Assembly: GCA_023145535.1 (NCBI GenBank)
Contig: JAGLDQ010000141.1
Location: 1 to 6,215 of the forward strand
From: Cocleimonas sp.
Lineage (GTDB): Bacteria; Pseudomonadota; Gammaproteobacteria; Thiotrichales; Thiotrichaceae
Length of the DNA stretch: 6,215 nucleotides
Direction: 5' to 3'
The translations under genes were made by a program, and so were the position numbers. Shown piece after piece: positions 1 through 4,537 of this stretch (positions are counted from its first letter, which is position 1; every line of letters starts with the position of its first letter). The notes beneath the pieces are model-generated. The model did no database searches and was not told where the DNA came from. It worked only from the letters and a program-made list of their open reading frames with translations.

Positions 1-84
1 GAAGCGGTTTCACCAGATGAAGGCTGTACGAATGTCTTTGAAACGAAGATTGAAGCGGGAATGATTTTTATTAAATCGAAATAA
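1..84 (+). CDS. C-terminal fragment, possibly nitrite reductase [NAD(P)H] small subunit (NirD-like)
   Basis: An open frame enters from the left edge and ends at a TAA at 82-84, giving 27 residues. It contains PDEGCTNVFETKIEAG and ends in IFIKSK. The pattern 'acidic-Glu-Gly-Cys-Thr, then a short beta strand, then (E/D)xG-hydrophobic' recalls the last strands of Rieske-fold NirD proteins, the small subunit of cytoplasmic NAD(P)H-dependent nitrite reductase. That match comes from memory of the family, and the Rieske ligands themselves would lie outside the window. Any other Rieske-type ferredoxin is possible. That the gene ends here is clear; the product name is tentative. It converges on the LysR gene that follows. 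Confidence 0.45.
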   Translation, partial: EAVSPDEGCTNVFETKIEAGMIFIKSK

Positions 85-106
85 ATTGGCTCAATTATAC
101 AGATTC

Positions 107-136
107 GGTTAGGTTTTCTTCTTGTAAAATCTAACC
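107..136. terminator. Hairpin between convergent genes (possible bidirectional terminator)
   Basis: GGTTAGGTTTT at 107-117 pairs with AAAATCTAACC at 126-136 around an 8-nt loop. This gives an 11-bp stem with one G-U wobble when read on the plus strand. It lies 22 bp after the stop of the NirD-like gene and 14 bp after the stop of the convergent LysR gene, which is where a shared terminator would sit. Neither strand has a convincing U-tract directly after the stem, so intrinsic termination is only probable. Confidence 0.5.
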
Positions 137-150
137 TGATAAAAATACCA

Positions 151-1038
151 TTATTCTCTTTCTGCTTTTTTCAACAAAAATTCAAGCAATAGCCTCACCC
201 GCGCCGGCATTAGATCTTTCTCTGGATAAACCAAATAAAATACCGCTTCTGGGCCATGCCAGTGTGGAAGTACTTGTTGTAATTCTCCTTGTTCTAATAA
301 ATCCTGACAAACAAAAACAGGAATTAATGCAATTCCTCCGCCTGATTGTGTCACTTGCAAAATGGTTGCCATATCATCACAACGAAAAACAGGTTTAAAG
401 CTGATCCGTTGCGTTTGCTCCTCTTTTTTAATGAACCAAAGATCCCGACCTGAAGACTGTTCACCAAAGCTAATGCAATCAAATTGTTTCAACTCATGAG
501 GGGAGGCGGGTTGTCCGTGTAATGCTAAATAGTGTTTAGAGGCGACTAAAATACGCTGGGTATTGGATAGTCTTCTTGAAATCAGACTAGAGCTGGTCAT
601 CGGCCCGACGCGCAATGCCAGATCATATCCTTGATCCAATAGATGCACGACGGTATCGCTTAAATCCAACTCTACACGGATATGGGGATGCAATGCCAGA
701 AACTCCGCCAACCAAGCCCCTAAGAACGTAGCCCCTGGCATTCGAGGTGCGGCCATTTTTATTACCCCGCCTTCTCGCTGCATTCCCTCGGCTAAACGAT
801 TTTGTGCCTTTTCTACCTGTTTGGCAAGATGATGTGCTTCAGGATAAAACAAATGCCCAGCATCGGTTAGTTCAAAGCTACGACCACGACGCATCAATAA
901 ACGAGCACCAAAATCATTTTCCAATTGACTCAATCGACGGCTTAATGTTGATTTGGGCACGCCTAGTTTTCGACTAGCGGCGATCAATCCACCAGCATCC
1001 ACAATTTGACAAAAAAGCACCCAGTCATTTAAGTTCAT
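151..1038 (-). CDS. LysR-family transcriptional regulator
   Basis: The 295-residue product has the standard length and layout of a LysR regulator. An N-terminal winged helix-turn-helix covers about residues 1-60 (helices near 18-37, with KLGVPKSTLSRRLSQLE as the recognition region), followed by the linker helix and a periplasmic-binding-protein-like effector domain at about 90-290. The SxLSRRLxxLE signature and a GGGIALIP stretch near residue 235 are typical. By eye it sits with the CrgA/AaeR/DmlR-like branch, whose effectors are often small organic acids; the effector cannot be read from sequence. AAAGGAA lies immediately upstream of the ATG at 1038, with short spacing. The gene is divergent from two cytochrome genes, so their control, together with autoregulation, is the natural inference. 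No truncation or frameshift is seen. Confidence 0.93.
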   Translation of the reverse strand: MNLNDWVLFCQIVDAGGLIAASRKLGVPKSTLSRRLSQLENDFGARLLMRRGRSFELTDAGHLFYPEAHHLAKQVEKAQNRLAEGMQREGGVIKMAAPRMPGATFLGAWLAEFLALHPHIRVELDLSDTVVHLLDQGYDLALRVGPMTSSSLISRRLSNTQRILVASKHYLALHGQPASPHELKQFDCISFGEQSSGRDLWFIKKEEQTQRISFKPVFRCDDMATILQVTQSGGGIALIPVFVCQDLLEQGELQQVLPHWHGPEAVFYLVYPEKDLMPARVRLLLEFLLKKAERE

Positions 1039-1053
1039 TTCCTTTACACTCAG

Positions 1054-1091
1054 TCTGTTCTATATTTGGAATACTATGTTCCATAAACAGA
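1054..1091. promoter_or_regulatory. Candidate LysR operator in the divergent gap
   Basis: TGGAA (1067-1071) and TTCCA (1079-1083) form an inverted repeat with a 7-bp gap. A further GTTC half-site (1057-1060) is spaced so that GTTC/GGAA/GTTCC recur about every 10-11 bp, placing them on one DNA face. An outer pair, TCTGTT (1054-1059) and AACAGA (1086-1091), encloses the element. Tandem half-sites in a divergent promoter are what LysR tetramers usually bind. The centre (about 1075) would lie roughly 50-55 bp upstream of a start site set by the candidate -10 at 1117-1122, a normal activation position. The repeat is seen; binding by the adjacent LysR protein is inferred. Confidence 0.55.
1059..1087 (-). 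promoter_or_regulatory. Possible LysR gene promoter, overlapping the operator
   Basis: On the minus strand TTTATG (1082-1087) and TATAGA (1059-1064) are separated by 17 bp. The -35 is poor (3 of 6) and the -10 fair (4 of 6). The TGGAA/TTCCA repeat would fill the spacer, which fits the autorepression common in LysR genes. This is a weak call from motif spacing alone. Confidence 0.3.
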
Positions 1092-1116
1092 TGACTATCC
1101 AGCGATTTAATTAGCC

Positions 1117-1122
1117 TATACT
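1117..1122 (+). promoter_or_regulatory. Candidate -10 element of the cytochrome gene pair
   Basis: TATACT matches the sigma-70 -10 consensus at 5 of 6 positions and lies 33 bp before the ATG at 1156. No good -35 is found at 16-18 bp upstream. That is compatible with activator dependence, and the LysR-type inverted repeat sits just upstream. AAGGGA at 1144-1149 is the ribosome binding site for the downstream gene, 6 nt from its ATG. Confidence 0.45.
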
Positions 1123-1155
1123 GGTTTAAATCAATGCAGACATAAGGGAACAACA

Positions 1156-1620
1156 ATGACAAACATAAAAATACTCTGGGGAATCATCATCCTACTTTTA
1201 GTGCTATCAGGCTTTTTAATTAATAAATTTGTCAGTGGAGAGGTTACTCCATCAGAGGATGGCCGAACCAATGTTGTGATGACAAAAGATGAACGTAATT
1301 TGATTTTGGATGAAATGCGCGCTTTTCTTGTCAGCGTACAAGCTGTCAGTCAAGCAATTACAGAGAATGATCTGGACAAAGTTGCAGACCTAGCGCATAA
1401 AGCAGGGATGGCGGCAGAAGAAGGCACGCCTGGCGCTTTATTACAAAAAATTCCATTAGGAATGAAAAAGCTCGGTTTTGGAACACGGGATAAATTTGAT
1501 GAAATTTCAGCAACCGCAAAAACAACAAAAGATCCTTTAGTGTTACGTAAACAGCTTGATGCGCTAATGCAAAATTGTATTGCCTGTCATGCCATTTATC
1601 GTTTACCTGAACCGCATTAA
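1156..1620 (+). CDS. Membrane-anchored cytochrome c'-like (class II type) monoheme protein
   Basis: The 154-residue product carries an N-terminal hydrophobic segment at about residues 7-24. There is no obvious signal peptidase site after it, so it is probably a membrane anchor with the rest in the periplasm. One heme-attachment motif, CIACH (141-145), lies near the C terminus and is followed by AIYR. This C-x-x-C-H-x-x-aromatic-basic arrangement at the end of a helical domain is characteristic of class II cytochromes c (c', c556). The domain before it is rich in helix formers, as expected for a four-helix bundle. Met54 in the first helix is shared with the next gene product and could be a sixth heme ligand, as in c556-type proteins; this is inferred. 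It is the first gene of a tandem pair, 53 bp from the second. Likely roles are electron transfer or binding of NO/CO; the sequence does not decide. Confidence 0.82.
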   Translation: MTNIKILWGIIILLLVLSGFLINKFVSGEVTPSEDGRTNVVMTKDERNLILDEMRAFLVSVQAVSQAITENDLDKVADLAHKAGMAAEEGTPGALLQKIPLGMKKLGFGTRDKFDEISATAKTTKDPLVLRKQLDALMQNCIACHAIYRLPEPH

Positions 1621-1673
1621 TGTGAGCCAGTAACTTATATTTGAATGATTTTTAACCCGCGAAGGAAAATACT

Positions 1674-2135
1674 ATGAACAAAATCAATACGCTTGTCATC
1701 TCGACCCTATTTATTTCTTTTTTAGGCATGACAAGTATCGCTAGTGCTAATGATCCTGTGACGACGAAGGAAAAAGGCCGTGAAGCCATTATCCTGACAG
1801 AAAAAGAACGCCACGCTGTTTTAACAGAAATGCGTGGATTTTTAGAGTCAGTTCAAACCATTGTTGTCGGGTTGAGCAAAAATGATTGGGAAAGTACCTC
1901 AAAAGCCGCTAGAAAATCAGGGATGGTTGAGCAAACAGGCATGCCTAAATCGTTAGGCAAAAAACTGCCTAAAGCATTCAAAATACTGGGTCAAAAAACC
2001 CATAAAGCATTTGATCAGTTAGCTTTAGATATCAAGGATATGGAAGATAAACAGCAAGCCTTGGAACAACTGGGTTCTTTAATGAAAAATTGCGTTTCTT
2101 GTCATGCACTCTTTAAGTTTGAGACTGAAAAATAG
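1674..2135 (+). CDS. Periplasmic cytochrome c'-like (class II type) monoheme protein
   Basis: This 153-residue paralogue of the preceding gene aligns without gaps over about 110 residues, with about 40 identities by hand count. Shared blocks include EMR-x-FL, SVQ, KxGM and LMxNCxxCHA. It begins with a cleavable signal peptide: a hydrophobic core at about residues 6-22 and an ASA motif predicting cleavage after Ala25. The mature protein should therefore be soluble in the periplasm, unlike its anchored neighbour. The heme motif CVSCH (140-144) is followed by ALFK, as in cytochromes c' and c556. Met53 matches Met54 of the paralogue as a possible axial ligand. AAGGA at 1662-1666 lies 7 nt before the ATG. 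The short gap and common orientation suggest co-transcription from the upstream promoter. The exact partner or ligand is unknown. Confidence 0.83.
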   Translation: MNKINTLVISTLFISFLGMTSIASANDPVTTKEKGREAIILTEKERHAVLTEMRGFLESVQTIVVGLSKNDWESTSKAARKSGMVEQTGMPKSLGKKLPKAFKILGQKTHKAFDQLALDIKDMEDKQQALEQLGSLMKNCVSCHALFKFETEK

Positions 2136-2150
2136 CGTTGTGATATTTTT

Positions 2151-2214
2151 TATCGGTAAGATGGGAGAGTCCCAGCTTACTGGGCATTCTTTCAGTAGGA
2201 TTATCCCATCGATA
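2151..2214. repeat. Nested inverted-repeat structure in a convergent gap
   Basis: GATGGGA (2160-2166) pairs with TCCCATC (2204-2210), and TATC (2151-2154) with GATA (2211-2214) across a 5-nt bulge. Inside lies a compact hairpin, CCCAG-CTTA-CTGGG (2171-2184). GGGA (2163-2166) can also pair locally with TCCC (2170-2173), so alternative folds compete. It lies after the second cytochrome gene and after the stop of the convergent XRE gene. It may act as an RNA 3' structure or shared terminator, but no U-tract follows on either strand. Its function is unknown. Confidence 0.5.
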
Positions 2215-2226
2215 CTTCTTGTTTAT

Positions 2227-2259
2227 TTGCTTGGCATAGCCTTACGGCGTAATGGCAAG
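2227..2259. repeat. Second small inverted repeat in the convergent gap
   Basis: TTAC-GGC-GTAA (2242-2252) is a short hairpin. It is extended by GCC (2239-2241) with GGC (2254-2256) across one bulged base, and flanked by CTTG (2230-2233) and CAAG (2256-2259). No T-run follows, so a terminator call is weak. It stands 12 bp after the larger structure at 2151-2214. Apart from these two elements nothing gene-like is seen between 2136 and 2294. Confidence 0.35.
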
Positions 2260-2294
2260 TAAGAAATTGTATTTTGTAGTGATTGATTGAGTCT

Positions 2295-2510
2295 TCATTC
2301 AAATCTTAAAATATCCCCAGGCTGACAATCCAACACATCACATATTTTAGTGAGCGTTTGAAACCGTATTCCTTTCACTTTTCCTGATTTAAGTAAGGAA
2401 ACATTTTGCACGCTAATACCAATATGTTGCGCCAGTTCTTTAGAGCGCATTTTGCGTTTTGCTAGCATCACATCGAGCGTAACAATAATTTGTTTTTCTT
2501 GATCTGCCAT
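2295..2510 (-). CDS. Small XRE-family (Cro/C1-type, YozG-like) transcriptional regulator
   Basis: The 71-residue protein is almost entirely one Cro/C1-type helix-turn-helix domain. The first helix is at about residues 11-19, the HTH at about 24-43 (KELAQHIGISVQNVSLLKSG), then a basic loop KVKGIRF and two closing helices ending in DCQPGDILRF. The FxTLxKICxxLxCQPGDIL tail is typical of the small YozG-like regulators that travel with DUF2975 membrane proteins. It has no sensor or oligomerisation domain, so it should bind DNA as a dimer by itself or with a partner. It starts 12 bp after the DUF2975 stop codon with no strong ribosome binding site, which suggests translation coupled to the upstream gene. 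The likely target is the 19-bp palindrome at 3093-3111 in front of its operon; that is inferred. Confidence 0.88.
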   Translation of the reverse strand: MADQEKQIIVTLDVMLAKRKMRSKELAQHIGISVQNVSLLKSGKVKGIRFQTLTKICDVLDCQPGDILRFE

Positions 2511-2522
2511 TATTAAACCAAT

Positions 2523-3059
2523 CTAGATTATTTGACTATTTTCATCGGCAAGTCGTGTTGCTTCAGCTATGACTTTACCGATGAATATCAGCAAGATCCC
2601 TACTAATAATATAATCATTCCTTTGCCATCGATTTCAAAAGATATTGAAATCATGCGTTGTGTTACGGGATTGCTATAGGTGAGCGCTAAACCAGTTAAT
2701 GCCTGCACTACAGGACTGAGAAGTGAAAATATCAGTAGCGATATACCAAAGCGCTTTATTTTATTGCTAAAGCTATCGGCAAACCATATACCGTTAGCAA
2801 AATCTTGAAAAATACTGGCAACAGTGAAGAAGCCATAACTTAAAACTGAAACTTGCAAACTACTAATTAGCCATCCTAAGAAACGATTGCTAGGGGTTAG
2901 CGTGTAATGTGATGCGTCAATCCCTGAGTACATGATGGCAACAGAGTGTGCAAGATCAGGCATGAACCAGAACAGGGTATTGACGAATATCAGGGCAACC
3001 CCTAATAGTTTAGTAATAGGGGACATCCATAGGCTAATGGGTGATTTATATAACATCAT
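2523..3059 (-). CDS. DUF2975-type four-TM membrane protein
   Basis: The 178-residue product has four hydrophobic segments at about residues 17-34, 59-83, 103-127 and 147-166. The loop after TM2 (FANGIWFADSFSNKIKRFG) and the C-terminal IAEATRLADENSQII resemble the 'G-x-F-t-xxNvxxirxiG' loop and the acidic tail of DUF2975 proteins. Those proteins are inner-membrane and functionally uncharacterised, and are commonly encoded directly upstream of a YozG-like XRE regulator, exactly as here. TAGGA at 3066-3070 lies 6 nt before the first of two consecutive ATG codons (3059 and 3056); either could be used. A role as membrane partner or sensor for the XRE protein is a reasonable guess, but no function is established from the sequence. 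Confidence 0.82.
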   Translation of the reverse strand: MMLYKSPISLWMSPITKLLGVALIFVNTLFWFMPDLAHSVAIMYSGIDASHYTLTPSNRFLGWLISSLQVSVLSYGFFTVASIFQDFANGIWFADSFSNKIKRFGISLLIFSLLSPVVQALTGLALTYSNPVTQRMISISFEIDGKGMIILLVGILLIFIGKVIAEATRLADENSQII

Positions 3060-3079
3060 AATTTATCCTAAATAATAAC

Positions 3080-3108
3080 TTTACATTGAAATATTATCGT
3101 AATACGAT
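3080..3108 (+). promoter_or_regulatory. Candidate sigma-70 promoter of the lipoprotein gene
   Basis: TTTACA (3080-3085, 5 of 6 to consensus) and TACGAT (3103-3108, 4 of 6) are spaced by 17 bp. The -10 falls within the right arm of the 19-bp palindrome. It leads to the ATG at 3139 with AGGAA (3127-3131) as ribosome binding site, 7 nt before the start. Confidence 0.5.
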
Positions 3109-3119
3109 AATTAAATCAA
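3091..3119 (-). promoter_or_regulatory. Candidate sigma-70 promoter of the DUF2975-XRE operon
   Basis: On the minus strand TTGATT (3114-3119) and TAATAT (3091-3096) are separated by exactly 17 bp, each matching 4 of 6 consensus positions. Most of the spacer is occupied by the 19-bp palindrome, so a bound protein would block polymerase. The distance to the ATG at 3059 leaves a short leader containing the TAGGA ribosome binding site. Confidence 0.55.
3093..3111. promoter_or_regulatory. Perfect 19-bp palindrome, probable operator for the XRE regulator
   Basis: ATTATCGTA and TACGATAAT are exact reverse complements around a single central A. This is the only long perfect palindrome noticed in the window. 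It lies in the 79-bp gap between the DUF2975-XRE operon and the divergent lipoprotein gene, and overlaps the -10/spacer of candidate promoters on both strands. A Cro/C1-type dimer typically recognises a palindrome of this size. Binding by the 71-residue XRE protein, and joint repression of both directions, are inferred. Confidence 0.72.
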
Positions 3120-3138
3120 ATTATTCAGGAATTTTCTT

Positions 3139-3735
3139 ATGAAAAAACAACGACTATTAAGTATATTATTATTGATACTTTTCATTTCTGCTTGTACTTC
3201 TATTCCTCTGAAAACAATGTATTACCTTGCTACAACAGATTTAATGGTAGTTAATCCTGCCTATTTAAGCGCTGCAACGCGTGTACCGAATGGATTGCAG
3301 GAAGGTAAAAGAGGAGTGCAAATGACATTTTCATCATGGCTAGGTAAGAAAAAAGACAAAGCGAAGGTGCTGAAAATAAAGCTTGAAAAGGTCATTGATA
3401 AAGATGAGCGGTTATCAATTAAAGCATTAGAAAAAGCGAGCTATACTACATTGCTTTATCGATTATCAACAAAAGATATTGGACGGATTAAAGCATTTCG
3501 ACAGCAACATAAAAAAAGAAAGAAGGTGTATGGCGATAATATGAAGGGATCTTTTTCAGTTAATGCGAGTTATTGTCGCAAGGGTAAACTGAGTGATAAA
3601 CCAATTTTGGTATCAACATGGGTGAAGGTTGGTAAAGATACGGGGCTATTGCCTTTGATTATTGATTATGATTTGAAAGAAGAGTTTAAAAAGAATGCTA
3701 AATCTATAGATATATTACCGCTGTGCGGTCAGTAA
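3139..3735 (+). CDS. Uncharacterised lipoprotein
   Basis: The 198-residue product opens with a type II signal peptide: KKQR, a hydrophobic core, and the lipobox ISA-Cys with the lipidated Cys at residue 19. The residue after Cys is Thr, not Asp, so under the Lol +2 rule the outer membrane is the likely destination. The mature protein is strongly basic, with a lysine/arginine cluster near 124-129 and many Lys elsewhere. Two further cysteines (146 and 196) could form a disulfide in the periplasm. An early block around NPAYLSAATRVPNGL recalls short conserved lipoproteins of unknown function in gammaproteobacteria, but I cannot name a family. It is divergent from the DUF2975-XRE pair and shares their candidate operator. 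LspA, encoded nearby, belongs to the enzyme family that would cleave its signal peptide. Confidence 0.8.
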   Translation: MKKQRLLSILLLILFISACTSIPLKTMYYLATTDLMVVNPAYLSAATRVPNGLQEGKRGVQMTFSSWLGKKKDKAKVLKIKLEKVIDKDERLSIKALEKASYTTLLYRLSTKDIGRIKAFRQQHKKRKKVYGDNMKGSFSVNASYCRKGKLSDKPILVSTWVKVGKDTGLLPLIIDYDLKEEFKKNAKSIDILPLCGQ

Positions 3736-4030
3736 ATTGATGGGTTTTGTGTCAGTCAGGGTAGCGTGTTGCTATGACCATCCATATTCCGCTTAGGCTG
3801 TCTATGGGCGATAGAAGTGTCAACTGATTAGCATATTTTTTACCTTTATTTGTAGATGAAAATTTTATATTAATAAAGACAACAAGATAGATGTGATTAA
3901 AATTTCATTGGGTAATATGAAAAATATTGCAGTTCACTACCGCATAAGGCCATATAAAAATATGGCTATTCATGCCATAGATGCATCACAAGATTTGCTT
4001 ATGATGCAAACTATATGGATAGCTTATCGC
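3736..4030. other. Gene-poor spacer between the lipoprotein gene and lspA
   Basis: I see no convincing gene in these 295 bp between convergent genes. An imperfect hairpin, TAGC-GTGTT-GCTA (3762-3774) extended by GTCA/TGAC (3755-3758, 3775-3778) across a GGG bulge, follows the lipoprotein gene. It lacks a T-run, so it is at best a weak terminator. CTAT/ATAG (3802-3814) is a minor stem. The stretch 3815-3940 is AT-rich and shows nothing clear. The stronger hairpins at 3949-3979 are described separately. Confidence 0.6.
3949..3979 (-). terminator. Probable rho-independent terminator of ileS-lspA, with an alternative hairpin
   Basis: On the minus strand TATGGC, a 7-nt loop and GCCATA (3979 down to 3961) form a 6-bp stem followed directly by TTTTT (3960-3956). 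This is the layout of an intrinsic terminator 52 bp after the lspA stop. The stem is short and only half GC, so efficiency is uncertain. The middle arm can instead pair with GCCATAT at 3949-3955, with AAAA as the plus-strand loop, so the two hairpins exclude each other. Confidence 0.6.
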
Positions 4031-4537
4031 TTATGTTTTCTCTTTGACTGCTTGTTCTTCATCCTTGGTAAACAAACTAATAATGACCAATAACCCCGCG
4101 CCAACAGCAATCGCAATGTCTGCCACGTTAAACGTAGCAAAATGTCCATTACTCAAAAAGAACACATCCCAATCAATATAAAAATCAATAAAATCAGTAA
4201 CTTTAGCTTGCAGTACGCGATCAATTAAATTACCAATCGCGCCACCCAGCACGAGGGCGAGTCCAATCGATGTCCATCGCTCATTTTCTTTAAGCTGTTT
4301 AAGCCAATAAAGAATATAACCACTCACTGCAAAAGCAAGTACGGCAAAGAAGATTTGTTGCCAGCCACCTTGGTCATTAAGAAAACCAAACGCCGCACCA
4401 GTATTATAGGTAAGCGTTAGGTTTAGATGTGGCATCACGGGTAATTTTTCATACAACTCAAAGTTGACATTGACCATCCACTTTGTCAGTTGATCCAGAA
4501 AGATTACCACCACCGAAAGCCATACCCATTTAAGCAT
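4031..4537 (-). CDS. lspA: Lipoprotein signal peptidase (signal peptidase II)
   Basis: This inner-membrane aspartic protease removes the signal peptide from diacylglyceryl-modified prolipoproteins. The 168-residue product has four hydrophobic segments, at about 5-22, 62-80, 91-105 and 139-156. The conserved blocks are all present: FLDQLTKW (13-20), YNTGAAFGFL (44-53), GGAIGNLIDR (98-107), VTDFIDF (113-119, catalytic Asp115) and FNVADIAI (136-143, catalytic Asp140). The loop between the aspartates looks about 7 residues longer than in E. coli LspA as remembered. I place the start at the ATG at 4537: AGGAG (4549-4545) lies 7 nt upstream, and the protein then begins MLKWVW, a normal LspA N terminus. 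A longer frame from 4585 would run further into ileS. The start overlaps the ileS stop by 8 nt, so the two are probably translationally coupled in one operon. No fkpB-like gene follows. Confidence 0.96.
   Translation of the reverse strand: MLKWVWLSVVVIFLDQLTKWMVNVNFELYEKLPVMPHLNLTLTYNTGAAFGFLNDQGGWQQIFFAVLAFAVSGYILYWLKQLKENERWTSIGLALVLGGAIGNLIDRVLQAKVTDFIDFYIDWDVFFLSNGHFATFNVADIAIAVGAGLLVIISLFTKDEEQAVKEKT

Noticed and set aside
747..977. Plus-strand open frame inside the LysR gene
   Set aside because: It lies wholly antisense to a clearly real LysR coding region and has no supporting features.
1621..1673. Separate promoter for the second cytochrome gene
   Set aside because: The 53-bp gap is AT-rich but no -35/-10 pair with proper spacing stands out, and co-transcription with the first gene explains the layout.
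2151..2214. Riboswitch
   Set aside because: The structure is not upstream of any gene; it lies after the stops of two convergent genes, and no known aptamer core was recognised.
3893..4093. Plus-strand open frame of 66 codons
   Set aside because: It runs antisense over the 3' end of lspA and through the terminator-like hairpins, lacks a clear ribosome binding site and shows no recognisable protein features.
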